From assembly GCF_018812025.1 (NCBI RefSeq), contig NC_063061.1:31411655-31475654 (forward strand): DNA of 64,000 nt, in the 5' to 3' direction. The DNA is from Megalobrama amblycephala (Eukaryota > Chordata > Actinopteri > Cypriniformes > Xenocyprididae). Below, piece by piece: positions 10,861 through 21,666 of this stretch (its first letter is position 1; every line of letters begins with the position of its first letter). The notes below the pieces were generated by a model. It saw only the letters and a list, made by a program, of their open reading frames with translations. It was not told the DNA's origin and did not search any database. A program made the position numbers and the translations under genes.

Positions 10861-11660
10861 ATGTCATTTCGTCTGTGCGTTACTGGGTGCGGTCGTTCCC
10901 TGGTCCCTGCTGATGGGCACAATCGCTGCATCTCGTGTTTGGGCGTTCAGCACGCAGAAGCAGCTTTTGTGGATGGTTCATGTTCCCATTGCGGGAATAT
11001 GACTATTGCGGTGCTGAGGTCTAGACTCTTCTTCCTGAAGTCTCAGGAAGCGGGGGTCCCCTCCCCTATGCCCCGTTCGACCATTTTTTCCGGCCCCGGT
11101 CGGAATGACGGTTCGGCGGCGTATAGGAAGGGTGACTTGAGGATCACGGTCAGGGCTTCCCCGCCGAGCACCGCTCCGCGGGCCCCTGCCGCCTCACCAG
11201 CACCGCAACCCATCGTGCCGCCGTTGGTTTCCGCTGGGCCCTCTACGGACTGTCCAGCCGTTACCTTTGGTGCGCCTGCAGCGGAGCAGATGTCGATCTC
11301 TGCATCAGAAGGTGAGCCAGAGTCCTCGGGGGAGGAAGATCCGGCTGCGCTGCCGCCCTTCGGAACGGTAGCATTGCCCGAGTCGGATCCCGAGTTGACG
11401 GCTGTGCTTTCCCGGGCCGCCATGTGTGTCGGGCTCGAGTGGAATCCTCCACCCTGCCCCGGCCCATCTCGGTTGGATGATTGGTACTTGGGGGGGGGGG
11501 TCGCGCTGGTCAGATCCAGCGTCCTGCCCCAACAAAAAGAGCAGTTTCTTCAAACTCCTGTTCACAATAGGGCGCGTCTGCCAGTGTGCCAGGCCCCGCC
11601 TTGCCGCTCGCAGCCCCCTCCCATTCCGCCAGCAGGTGGCAGTGTGATGGTGCTGGCCGC
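10861..11660 (+). pseudogene. DIRS-like element Gag, truncated
   Basis: ATG at 10861. The N-terminus has a Cys-rich, zinc-binding-like module (CVTGCG, then HNRCISCLG, then CSHCGN) within the first 45 residues, followed by an acidic/proline-rich stretch and then LEWNPP...SRLDDW, which aligns with LEWTPP...SRLDEW of the second DIRS Gag (42931-44280). After the poly-G run near 11490 the frame shifts and the C-terminal two thirds of Gag are missing. Structural particle protein by family; not functional here. Confidence 0.65.
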
Positions 11661-11665
11661 GTCTC

Positions 11666-13641
11666 GTGCGTCTGACCACACTCCGGGCCGCTTCCATGCC
11701 GTCCGAGTCGGGTCCCCGTACTCTGCCTCGCTGCCCCACCCCCGGTGCGTCTGTGGTGCCTTTGGTCCCGCTGGCTCGGAGTCTGGAGGCGTGGACTACG
11801 CTTCCCAGCCCGTCCCGCTGGCTCATTCGCACTATCAGACTCGACTATGCGATTCAGTTCGCCCGGCGTCCCCCGGTTTTCAGGGGTGTCCACTTCACTC
11901 AAGTGTCGTTGGACAGTGCACCTGTTCTCCGGGCGGAGATTGCTGTCCTACTGGCGAAGGATGCAATCGAGCCGGTCCCTCCAGCCGATATGAAGTCAGG
12001 GTTCTACAGCCCCTACTTCATTGTACCGAAGAAGGGCGGTGGGCTATGGCCAATCCTGGATCTGCGCGTTTTGAACCGGTATCTTCACAGGATGCCGTTC
12101 AAGATGCTCACGCAGAAGCGCATTTTCGAATGTGTCCGAATGTGTTTGCAGCAATCGACCTGAAGGACGCGTACTTTCATGTCTCGATTCTGCCTCGACA
12201 CAGACCCTTCCTATGGTTTGCGTTCGAGGGTCGGGCATATCAGTACAAAGTCCTACCCTTCGGGCTGGCCCTGTCACCCCGCGTCTTTACGAAGGTTGTG
12301 GAGGTGGCCATTGTTCCCCTCAAGGAACAGGGCGTTCGTATTCTCAACTATCTCGACGACTGGTTGATCCTGGCCAGCTCGCGAGAGCAGATGTGCAAAC
12401 ACAGGGACATGGTTTTAGCTCACCTCAGCCGGTTGGGTCTTCGGGTCAACTGGGACAAGAGCAAACTCGCCCCCGGGCAGAGGATCTCTTATCTCGGTCT
12501 CGAGCTAGACTCGGTCGCACGGACTGCGCGTCTCACCGAGGCGCGCGTCCAGTCGGTGTTGAACTGCCTGAGCTCGCTCAAGCGCAGGACAGCGGCCCCA
12601 CTGAAAGATTTTCAGAGGCTCCTGGGGCATATGGCATCTGCAGCCGCGGTCACGCCGCTCGGATTGCTCCATATGAGGCCGCCTCAACACTGGCTCCACG
12701 GCTGGGTCCCGAGATGGGCGTGGCAGCGCGGCACGCTCCGTGTCCCTGTGACACCGACCTGCCGTCGCACCCTTGTCCGGTGGTCAGACCCTTCGTTCCT
12801 GCGGGCCGGAGTACCCCTCGAACAAGTGTCCAGGCATGCTGTGGTCTCCACAGATGCCTCTGCCACGGGATGGGGGGCCACGTACAACGGGCATGCAGTA
12901 TCGGGCCTTTGGACGGGGCCTCAGCTGCATTGGCATATCAATTGCCTCGAGTTGCTTGCAGTACGTCTTGCTCTGGCCCGCTTCAAGGAGCTGCTGTCAG
13001 ACAAGCACGTACTGGTCCGCTTGGACAGTACTGTGGCCGTTGCGTACATCAACCGTCAAGGTGGTTTACGCTCCCGTCGCATGTCGCAACTCGCCCGCCA
13101 TCTCTTGTTGTGGAGTCAGAAGCATCTGAGGTCCCTTCGGGCCACTCATGTCCCAGGTGTGCTCAACCGTGCAGCCGACGAGCTCTCACGGCAGCCTCCA
13201 CTTGCGGGCGAGTGGCGGCTCCACCCCCAGGCGGTTCAGCTGATTTGGCAGCATTTCGGCGAGGCCCAGGTAGACCTGTTTGCCTCCCCAGAAACTGCCC
13301 ACTGCCAGTGGTTCTATTCCCTGACCGGCGGCACGCTCGGCACGGATGCCCTGGCACACAGCCGGCCCCAGGGTCTGCGCAAATATGCGTTTCCCCCAGT
13401 GAGCCTTCTCGCACAACTCCTGTGCAAGGTCAGGGAGGACGGGGAGCAGGTTCTGTTAGTGGCGCCGTACTGGCCCACTCGGACCTGGTTCTCGGACCTC
13501 ATGCTCCTCGCGACAGCCCCTCCCTGGCCAATTCCTCTGAGGAAGGACCTCCTGACTCAGAGACGGGGCACCCTATGGCACCCGCGTCCCGACCTGTGGA
13601 ACCTCCACGTGTGGTCCCTGGACGGGATGCGGAGGTTCTGA
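11666..13641 (+). pseudogene. DIRS-like reverse transcriptase-RNase H, frameshifted
   Basis: RT begins in one frame (YAIQFARRPP, GFYSPYFIVPKK, WPILDLRVLNRY at about 11840-12100) and continues in another from about 12145 (AAIDLKDAYFH, VLPFGLALSPR, catalytic YLDDWLIL near 12345). RNase H follows with VVSTDASATGWG near 12840 and the HVPGVLNRAADELSR end. The frame break near 12130 coincides with a direct repeat GAATGTGT. The C-terminal end overlaps the recombinase frame, as is normal for DIRS elements. Confidence 0.8.
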
Positions 13642-14619
13642 GTGATCTCCCACAAGCGGTCGTAGACACCATCACTTCCGCTAGAGCTCCTTCCACTAGG
13701 AGCCTCTACGCGCTGAAGTGGAGCCTGTTCGTCGAATGGTGCGCCTCTCGCCGAGAGGACCCCCGATTATGCTCGGTCAGATCCGTGCTTTCCTTCCTGC
13801 AAGAAGGGTTGGAGCGAAGGCTGTCTCCCTCCACCCTGAAGGTGTATGTTGCCGCTATCGCTGCACATCACCACGCAGTTGAGGGTAAGTCCCTGGGGAA
13901 ACACGATCTGATCGTCAGGTTCCTGAGGGGGGCGAGGAGACTGAATCCTCCTCACCCTTCCTCCGTACTCTCTTGGGATCTGACCCTGGTTCTCTCAGCT
14001 CTCCGGGGTCATCCCTTTGAGCCCTTGCGATCAGTCGACCTGAAAGTAATGTCTCTGAAAACTGTCCTTCTGGTCGCATTGGCTTCCCTTAAGAGGGTAG
14101 GGGACCTGCATGCATTTTCGGTCGACGAAGCGTGCCTAGAGTTCGGGCCCGGTGATTCTCACGTCATCCTGAGACCCCGGCCTGGATATGTGCCCAAGGT
14201 TCCTACCACTCCCTTCAGAGATCAGGTAGTGAACCTGCAAGCGCTGCCTTCGGATGCTCTGTCTCGTCCGCGCTCTGCGTGTGTACGTGGACAGAATGCG
14301 AAGCTTCAGGACCTCAGATCAGCTCTTTGTCTGTTACGGAGGCCAGCAGAAGGGAAAGGCTGTCTCCAAGCAGAGGATGGCCGACTGGATAGTGGATGCC
14401 ATCGCCTTGGCGTACGAATCCCAGGGCGTGCCTTGCCCGCTCGGGTTGAGAGCCCACTCCACTAGAGGGGTGGCCTCTTCCTGGGCACTGGCTCATGGCG
14501 CCTCGCTGACAGATATCTGTAGAGCTGCGGGCTGGGCGACACCTAACACGTTCGCTAGATTCTATAGCCTTCGTGTAGAGCCGGTATCTTCCCGTGTACT
14601 CGCTTCCACTAGCCAGTAG
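13590..14619 (+). pseudogene. DIRS-like tyrosine recombinase, frameshifted
   Basis: Phage-integrase-type recombinase that would insert the circular cDNA. Seen: ARAPSTRSLYALKWSLFVEW core-binding start, SLKRVGDLHA with the first catalytic Arg, then the HSTRG box (His-x-x-Arg) near 14455 and the catalytic Tyr in ARFYSL near 14565. The first part is in the third forward frame and the last part in the first; the switch is at about 14250, where a few codons seen in the second DIRS copy are lost. Confidence 0.75.
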
Positions 14620-15319
14620 ACGCGTTGAACCCGCTCTAAGTGTCGGCTTGCAATGCCATTCCCGCCCCCTGGGCCGGATGCGTGCATATTTTGACTCCAG
14701 TCGTGTTCCCCGCTTGGTGAACCCTGTCGAGTTCCTCCGCCTCCCCCTTCGGCTCGGACATTGCGGAGTGTCTGATGCCAGGCCTACATCCGTCGCTGAC
14801 GCTGTCTGTTGGCTGGGGCCCATATGTCATGACTCCTCTACGTGAGCGGTCCCATATGTGTAATTATCCACGGTTTTAAACTCCCTACGGCGAGTCCGTG
14901 TCTTTCCCTTAGCAGAGCCAGCTCTGCTGTCACCTGTCAGATGAGTCTCCCCCTACCCAGGTGGAGCCATCCCAGGGACTCCATATGCGTACTGCCCCCC
15001 GGGCCAGTCCATATGTGTATTCTCCACGTAAACTCCTCCCCCTTGGGTAGGTAGTGGCCTCCGCAGCGTCCCCTACGGGTTCGCTTTCCCAGTGTAGTCT
15101 AGTTTACTTAGTGGGTATTAGGTAAAACAGCAGTAAACTCCTCGGCGTGAGCTTGCCCCCTTCTCCATTCCTCCGGTGCTATGGGCGGATAGAGCTCGCG
15201 TTGAGCACTGGAAGGGGTTTCGTAACTGTGGCGCTTAGGTTGGGATCCCAATTCGTCGGTCACTACTGACGTAAGTCGAACGTGTTAAACACCGACTGAA
15301 AGGGAACGTCTCGAATTTG

Positions 15320-16560
15320 ATATACTCCTTACGTATGTCGCCACCAAACCCATGAAGTCGTTCCAGGGGATTTTTGATATCTGAACGGTTTGGCCGTGGG
15401 AGGCAACGAATTTATGGCGGAAAAAGGAAACGGATGTGTTATAACGTCGCATACATATATTGATCTTTATGAAACTTCCGAGTGTGTTCGTTATAGGAGT
15501 CTGATCACATGGATGTGACTATTGTGAGTCAAAGTTATAGCGCCACCAACTGGCAGCAGGAAGTGTATCCTCGCTGATGTTTTACGGATTTGCTTCAAAC
15601 TTCATCAGTGTTGTCTACACCAGATGTAGACCATGACAGGATTTTTGATATTTGAAAATTGTTGCCAGCAACAGTCAAACTGTAATAATATTCGAGTGTT
15701 TTTGAGGCTCTTAACATGCTTCAAATTGCTGAAACTCGACACACACCTATTTCAACCATAGACATACACCTGAAATGGGCGTGGTGGAGGGCTCAGGGCC
15801 ACCTTTTGCAAAAGTGGGGGGGTGTTTTTCCTACAATCACCAAACTCGTACACATATTGTTTATCAAGCCGGACAATTTCTAATTTAATTCATAGCTCGA
15901 CCACAGGAAGCAGCTATTTTGGTTTGAATGTTAATTTTTGAAAAAACAGGCTATGAATTTTATAATACTACTCCTACAGGGTTTATCCAATTTACACCAA
16001 ACTTTTTTTAACTTGTTGCTAACACATTGAAGTTGTTTAATTGCAAACGGATTTTGGATATCTCAAACGGTTTGGCCGTGGCGAGGCAACGAATTTATGG
16101 CAAGAAAAGGGAAACAAAGTGTTATAACTTCTGCATACATTAATTGATTTTGATGAAACTTCGGCTTAGTCTTCGTTGTACAAGGCTGATCACATGGATG
16201 TGACTATTGTGATTCAAAGTAATAGCGCCACCAACTGGAACAGAAAATGTGTCACTTTCAGCATACATTGAGATCACCCTCTTATTTTTACCTGATTTGC
16301 TTCAAAATTCATCAGAATAATGTTAAAACTTGGCACATGTAATCCTTTGAAAATGGGCAGGGAGGAGGGGCTCTATAGTGGCACCTTGTAGTGCAGTAAA
16401 TGTGGAGTGAATTTACATAGTCCTTTGATGTTTAACCGTTTTAAGTGCCTATTGCCCGCTGTGCACAGTTGCCCTGAAGCCACCGGGGTGGCGGTGCCAC
16501 CGGGCTTGGGCCCGCCATCGCTGCTCGCAGCTATATTTCGCTGTTGTTATTGCTTGCTTA
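15320..16560 (+). repeat. Interspersed repeat with internal duplicated segments
   Basis: A segment of about 250 bp occurs twice (15370-15600 and 16045-16260), sharing CGGTTTGGCCGTGG, CAACGAATTTATGGC and AGCGCCACCAACTGG. It ends in a GC-rich palindrome-like stretch (GTGCCACCGGGC...GCCATCGCTGCTCG). A familiar cyprinid repeat type; non-coding, class not determined. Confidence 0.55.
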
Positions 16561-16879
16561 CCTAGTCTGATGATTCAGCTGTGCACAGATCCAGACGTTA
16601 CTGGCTGCCCTTGTCTAATGCCTTTCATAATGTTGGGAACATGGGCTTGCATATGCAAATATTGGGGGCGTACATATTAATGATCCCGACTGTTACGTAA
16701 CAGTCGGCATTATGTTGAGATTCGCCTGTTCTTCGGAGGTCTTTTAAACAAATGAGATTTATATAAGAAGGAGGAAGCAATGGAGTTTGAAACTCAGTGC
16801 ATGTCTTTTCCATGTACTGAACACTTGTTATTCAACTATGCCAAGGTAAATTCAATTTTTGAATCTAGGGCACCTTTAA

Positions 16880-18150
16880 GTTTTAAAACCAATAGTTATG
16901 AGTACTGTAAAATTATATACATTAAGTTATATTAACTTTTAAATTCACAAATAATTCATTATTATTTGAGTGAAACAAACCCAATTTCATTTAATTAATT
17001 TCACTGTTTGGTTTTACAGTGTATATTAAGTAGATGAGTAAACTGAAAACATAATGTCATTGATAAGACGATTGAATATAGAATCAAAATAATACAATTT
17101 TAATATTCATAAATAAGTATTCATACACATTTGTTCTACTATAAATCTGTAAATAATTGTTAATAAGTAAATAATGTAAAACATTATTTAAACATGTATG
17201 TAAATAATTTAGGTTTTAGTGCTGTCAAATTGTATGTTTCAGTGTCTATGGAAACGTAAGTAAATGTACGTGTGGTAGAACCACACTTTACATAAAAGTA
17301 CATATGAATACTCATGAGGTCACACTGACAAAGTTTTTTTCCCCACATTTATTTGTATAGCATATATAGCATACATAGTAAGTCAAAATTAGCCTCTGGT
17401 ACTTAAATTGGTACCAAGTTAATACAAACATTTTATAACTTATGTAATGATAGCAGTCTTTCTGCAGTAGAGTTCAAACACATGCAGGCTACTGTTTGAC
17501 TAACAGAAATTTGTCATTATAGCATTGTTACAAATATTACTGTTAACTAGCTAAAAAAAAAAAAAAAAACAGGGCTCAACACTAAGGATTTTTATTTATA
17601 TTCCCTGCCAGAACATTCACTGTCCCTGCCTAAACAAATAAAGTTAATGATTTCGTTGTTAATGACCTATGTAACCTTGCAATACCATCACTTTAGATAA
17701 CAGTGACATTTCACAATTCTCAATTCTAGTTTAAAATCACAGCAAAAACTAATGCTGGCCTAACTAATATAAAATTCAAACATTAAAGACAAGTAAACAA
17801 ATTACAAGAAATAGCACACATAAATACAATAGAACAAAAATACAAATTATATAATCAGTGCTTGTGAAAACTGTATTACTGTATGAAATAATGGCTGTAA
17901 TGAACTATGACTTTTGCCTCAACAAACTCTTAATTTACTGCTTATTAATAGTTAGTAAGGTAGTTGTTGTTGTAGTGTTGAAGTTTTTTAGGGATGTAGA
18001 ATATGGTCATGCAGATTAAGGCATTTATATGTGCTTTATAAGTACTAATAAACAGCCAATATGCAAGCTAATAAGCAACTAGTTAAAAGTGAGAATTGTT
18101 CCCCATACTAAAGTGTTACCAAGATGACTTCATAATTATGATTACAGAGG
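16880..18150. other. Spacer upstream of GPCR copy 3's 3' end
   Basis: AT-rich sequence with a poly-A run near 17550. I see no gene, clear repeat boundary or RNA gene in it. Confidence 0.4.
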
Positions 18151-18157
18151 AATTATC

Positions 18158-18997
18158 CTATTGATATTTGATGAAGGGAAGTTTCCTCATCCGGTAAAGA
18201 AAGAGAAGAGGCTGCACCAAACCAGCCAAAGAAAAACAAAGACAACTAATAATAGACAAGAGTGTGTCAGTACTGTCTGTTGTCATAAAAAGAGCTAATA
18301 AAATTAAATATGGAGCATAAGCTATAAGCATGGTCACAGTAGTTATTAGAATGAGATAAAATGCTCTGGTCTTCATGTTGTTTTCCTCCTCTCTCTTTTT
18401 CCCTTTCTCTCCTGGTCCTGACTGCTTCAGAGCTCTGAGAACAGTCACAAGACAAAACAACTGGATGGGGAAGAAGAGGAAGAACTGTGTGAACAAAAAA
18501 ACTAAGTACAAAATAGGCTGGGACATGGCAAAAAATATAAATATCCCACCAAAGCCAAAACTAGCCACCCAGGCAATAACAGAGCAGATCACTCTATATC
18601 TGAGAGGTTTGAATTTCAGAAAGGTTACAGGATGAACCACTGCCAGGTAACGCTCAAAACAGATCAGACACAGAAACAGAGGATGACCAATGAAGGCTAG
18701 TCCATCAAAAGCACTCACAACTGCCCAGAGAAATTCAAATTCATAGGAGAGAAAAATAAAAACTGTATCCACACATAGCAAGATCTCACAGACAGCGAGG
18801 TTCAGACTGAAGAACTCTGCCGCAAGTTCATTCCTTTTTCCTGACACTATAAGCCATATCACATAGATGTTGGTAGGAAGACCCAACACTACACTGAGGA
18901 AATACAGTAAATTATTTTCAATGTCAGTGCCGATGTTGAGCAAGTAACTGGAAGAGTTTGATCCATCAGAGGGGAAGATCTCACTGGAGATGTTCAT
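18158..18997 (-). CDS. Orphan class A GPCR, array copy 3
   Basis: Intact 279-residue receptor; start is the MNISSEIFPSDGSN methionine. The upstream open codons begin at TTG, and the family's conserved splice acceptor lies just before. Marks: NIS and NSS glycosylation sites in the N-terminus, Asn in TM1 (PTNIYVIW), Glu at 2.50 (AVCEILL), FLW at the 3.25 position, CFERYLAVVHPV, TM4 Trp, AYAPY in TM6, QPLLF in TM7, ten-residue tail. It differs from its neighbours in the TM1-TM2 loop (SGKRNELAAEF) and third loop (KGKKREEENNMKTR). A full octamer/TATA block lies 280 bp upstream, so it is a good candidate for an expressed copy. Confidence 0.87.
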   Translation of the reverse strand: MNISSEIFPSDGSNSSSYLLNIGTDIENNLLYFLSVVLGLPTNIYVIWLIVSGKRNELAAEFFSLNLAVCEILLCVDTVFIFLSYEFEFLWAVVSAFDGLAFIGHPLFLCLICFERYLAVVHPVTFLKFKPLRYRVICSVIAWVASFGFGGIFIFFAMSQPILYLVFLFTQFFLFFPIQLFCLVTVLRALKQSGPGEKGKKREEENNMKTRAFYLILITTVTMLIAYAPYLILLALFMTTDSTDTLLSIISCLCFSLAGLVQPLLFLYRMRKLPFIKYQ

Positions 18998-19273
18998 CTC
19001 TTCACTGTTTGCAGTCAAAAACAAAACTGTGATCTATGAATGAGAGATACAAGTGTTAGTCCACCAGAACATTCTGGGAGTGTAAACCTCATCAAAAATA
19101 TCACATATTAGAAAAAGAGAAAAGTTCTGTTACCAGTTAAAATCAGTATCTGGTCGTCAAAAGTTCAAAATGCTATTCTAAATATCAGAGAATATGTTAC
19201 ATTTATTTCCCAATCAGGCAGCACTTTACCTTTTCGTCTATAAAGATGATATGATTCATGCAATTTTTATCTG

Positions 19274-19385
19274 TAGTCACTTATAGCTGGACTATCTGCC
19301 TTCCAATCTGACGTGTTAATGGGATGAAACTTGAATTTTAATATCTGGGATGATATTGCAAATATGATATTGATATTATGCAAAT
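19274..19385 (-). promoter_or_regulatory. Octamer/TATA promoter block, GPCR copy 3
   Basis: Minus-strand order: octamer ATTTGCAT (19378-19385; a second TTTGCAAT-like site is at 19358), then CTATAAGTGACTAC (19275-19288) about 95 bp on, then a donor-like AAAAGGTAAAGTG near 19228. Same module as copies 2, 7, 9 and 12. Confidence 0.6.
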
Positions 19386-19749
19386 ATGTTAAGTTACATC
19401 ATATTTGCTTAAGTGGCAGATGGTGATCTTTAAGCTTATCACAAGATAGTAGAAGTGTACAAGCAACAAGACTAGTTGTCAAATATATGCAAATAATCCC
19501 CTGCTTTTAAAACTAACTCATTCAACATACTGAAAAAAGATACTCTTCTGTCACTGGATTAGACCAAAAACAACATCAGCATCAAGGGAATCAAACTAAA
19601 ACAACATGATTACTTGCAGCACATTCCACAAATATGGTACATTTTGATAACACATGGCAATATTAGAAACACAAATCTCATGTTTATTTTTAATTGAGAA
19701 CTATTATAGTGATTTTGCCTTGTCCTATTTTAGAGGTCTTGAGACTGTC

Positions 19750-20340
19750 CTCCAAAAAAAAAAAAAAAAAAAATGACCCTATAGGTCGTTTTTCAAGCAC
19801 TTTATTACGACCCATATTTACGTTTTGAAGTCATGCGCCCTCTAGCTGGTGTAAAAGTAATGACAGTGTCGTGTTATGTCTGTTGTCATGAAATGACGAA
19901 TGACTGTCCTTACCAATCAAAATGCTTGTTCATTAAAATGCAATGTGTGGACTTTTTACACCATTTCTCCTATTTCCATTTAGCAAAACTAATATTTTAT
20001 TACCGACTACACCCACCCCACCCCTAAACCTAACCTTAGTGATTTATAGTGCATACACACTTTATGAGCACACGTGTTCCCTGGGATAAAACCCACGATC
20101 GCATGATCACATGATCACATTTAAAAGGGAACAATGCATTAAAATGAAAGTGTCCTGTTGTCGATAGGGGTGCAACTTTAGCAAACGCCCCTATGGGTTG
20201 TATTTCATTAATTAAAATGAAAGTGTCCTGTTATCGAAAGGGGCGCAATTTTAGTCAATGCTCCTATGGGTCGTATTTCAGGGAAGTGACAAATGACCTA
20301 TATCATATGGTCGTATTGGTTGGAGAACATGTTGGAATTT
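19750..20340 (+). repeat. Interspersed repeat with a tandem duplication of about 75 bp
   Basis: The segment ATTAAAATGAAAGTGTCCTG...CCCTATGGGTTGTATTTCA (from about 20140) is followed directly by a second, slightly diverged copy ending near 20281. The flanks share CCTATAGGTCGT and CCTATGGGTCG motifs in opposite halves. Non-coding. Confidence 0.5.
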
Positions 20341-20393
20341 TGTGAAACAAAACTAAATACATAAAGTTAAATTAGCAGACATGGTTATTTCTA

Positions 20394-20560
20394 TAGTCAC
20401 TTATATCTGGACTGTCTGCCTTAAAGTTGATGTGTTATAAACTTGCATGTTATTAAATGGTATGAGTCCTGAATTCATGATATGCAAATATAAGTAGTAA
20501 TGTATTTGGTTGGTTCTGTAAGAGTTTTAGCACAAGATGATAGATCAATAAAATGTTTTA
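20394..20560 (-). promoter_or_regulatory. Orphan copy of the GPCR 5' block with no receptor gene
   Basis: Contains the octamer (20482-20489), a TATA-like AGATATAAGTGACTAT on the minus strand (20394-20409) and the GACTGTCTGCC and GTTGATGTGTTA motifs found upstream of real copies. It also matches copy 1's distal flank (TAAGAGTTTTAGCACAAG). Downstream on the minus strand there is only a repeat, then copy 3's own block, so the receptor it served has been lost. Confidence 0.5.
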
Positions 20561-20861
20561 AAGCAACAGTGCCACTATAATATTGTATCTTATGACTTAA
20601 AGGGCACCTATTATGCCCCTTTTTACAAGATGTAATATTGGTCTTGGGTGTCCCCAGAATGTATTTGTGAAGTTTCAGCACAAAATACCCCACAGTTAAT
20701 TTATTATAACCATTTGAAAATGTCATTTTTGGGGCCTGTTTTAAAAAGCGCTGTTTTGGTGTGTACCACCTTAAATATAAATGAGCTGCATATCCCCGCC
20801 CTGCCTTTGGATGAGGGCGTAACTTGCATACCTATGGCAATAAACAGAGGGTAGAAGAAGA

Positions 20862-21023
20862 ATGGCTGAGAGTGAGAGACCCGCTGTTTTGAATGGCATT
20901 CAGCCGTACATGTTTGAACCGGAATCAGACCCAGATGATGAAGAGACTCCGGCAGAAGAAACACAATTGAGAATGGAGCAGGACGTCTCTGAATGGTTAT
21001 TTGATACATTTATGTACTTATAG
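20862..21023 (+). CDS. Small acidic frame of the Kolobok-like element
   Basis: ATG at 20862 encodes 53 residues beginning MAESERPAVLNGIQPYMFEP, then an acidic run (ESDPDDEE) and a stop. The IQPYMFEPE motif resembles an N-terminal segment found in fish proteins annotated as P2X7-like intracellular-domain proteins; this is from memory and not verified. Probably the first exon of a longer element-encoded gene whose remainder is deleted. Confidence 0.4.
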   Translation: MAESERPAVLNGIQPYMFEPESDPDDEETPAEETQLRMEQDVSEWLFDTFMYL

Positions 21024-21174
21024 AGTTTTAATTGCGTCCCCTTTGCAATTATGGATGTGCAACACACAAACACACACACTGTGATAACGTTCGCGCAATT
21101 TTTTGAAACTACAAACACAAATACTGTGATAACGTTTGCTAAGTAAACATACACAGTTTTTAATACAATATCTT

Positions 21175-21176
<2 letters not shown>

Positions 21177-21234
<58 letters not shown>
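21177..21234. repeat. (AT)n microsatellite
   Basis: About 58 bp of uninterrupted TA dinucleotides, inside the Kolobok-like element at the place where its coding centre appears to be missing. Confidence 0.95.
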
Positions 21235-21235
<1 letters not shown>

Positions 21236-21357
21236 GTGTGGATACACACTATACAAACAAGGTTTAAATTATATACACAGACATTCTACGACGACGACAA
21301 CAACTTTAGACGCATTTGTTATTGAATTGGCTGACATCGACTGAAATGACTATTTGC

Positions 21358-21666
21358 TCAAAAAACATTAAATACACTTACTTCTTCTGGAGGTGACGTT
21401 GGATCGCGAGCAGTAGGCAACGATCCACACTTCAGGATTAACTTTGAAGCAAGACCTGCTTTGAATTGACCCTCGTTCTCAAAACAGTCCGTCAAAAAAT
21501 TATTCGTGCAAACATAAACGTATTTTGGAATTTTGAGTGGCGCCTTTCCTTCGTAAATAAAATCCATCCACTGCGTTTTCAGTGGCTCTGATGTCGGAAG
21601 TAAGTGAAAACTACTATGTTCATTATTACATCCCACAACAGAACACTTATGTTTCTTAGGAGACAT
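21358..21666 (-). pseudogene. THAP-domain exon of a Kolobok-like transposase
   Basis: The ATG at 21666 starts MSPKKHKCSVVGC. The spacing CSVVGC ... W ... F ... VCTNNFLTDCF matches the C2CH THAP zinc-finger DNA-binding fold (Cys-x4-Cys, Trp, then Cys-x2-His-Phe), but the zinc-binding His is Asn here (CTNNF). A canonical donor GTAAGT follows CCAGAAGAA at 21382/21381, so the exon ends there and the last codons to the stop at 21358 are intronic. No later exons are present in the element. THAP by motif: fairly sure; activity: not expected. Confidence 0.6.

Larger units (their letters stand above)
10313..15307 (+). mobile_element. DIRS-like (tyrosine recombinase) retrotransposon with inverted termini
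   Basis: Inverted terminal repeats lie at 10313-10368 and 15246-15307, each starting GTTCCCTTTCAGTCGGT at the outer edge. Between them are a Gag-like frame, reverse transcriptase/RNase H and tyrosine recombinase, the usual DIRS gene set. A TATATAAATAGG box at about 10465-10476 would serve as promoter. The copy is disabled: the gag is shortened, and frameshifts break RT (near 12130) and recombinase (near 14250). Confidence 0.85.
9698..16875. mobile_element. Kolobok-like non-autonomous element, split by a nested DIRS element
   Basis: The left end AGGTGCC follows TTAA (9694-9697), and the right end GGCACCT precedes TTAA (16876-16879), giving a TTAA target duplication and short inverted termini. 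The outer arms (9698-10312 and about 16560-16875) are non-coding and of a type common in cyprinids. The middle is occupied by the DIRS-like element 10313-15307 and by an interspersed repeat at 15320-16560. TTAA targeting with AGG...CCT ends fits the Kolobok superfamily; a piggyBac-like element also uses TTAA but has different ends. No transposase of its own is visible. Confidence 0.6.

Noticed and set aside
13163..13696. Several minus-strand frames across the DIRS elements
   Set aside because: Shadows of GC-rich RT/RNase H and recombinase coding on the plus strand.
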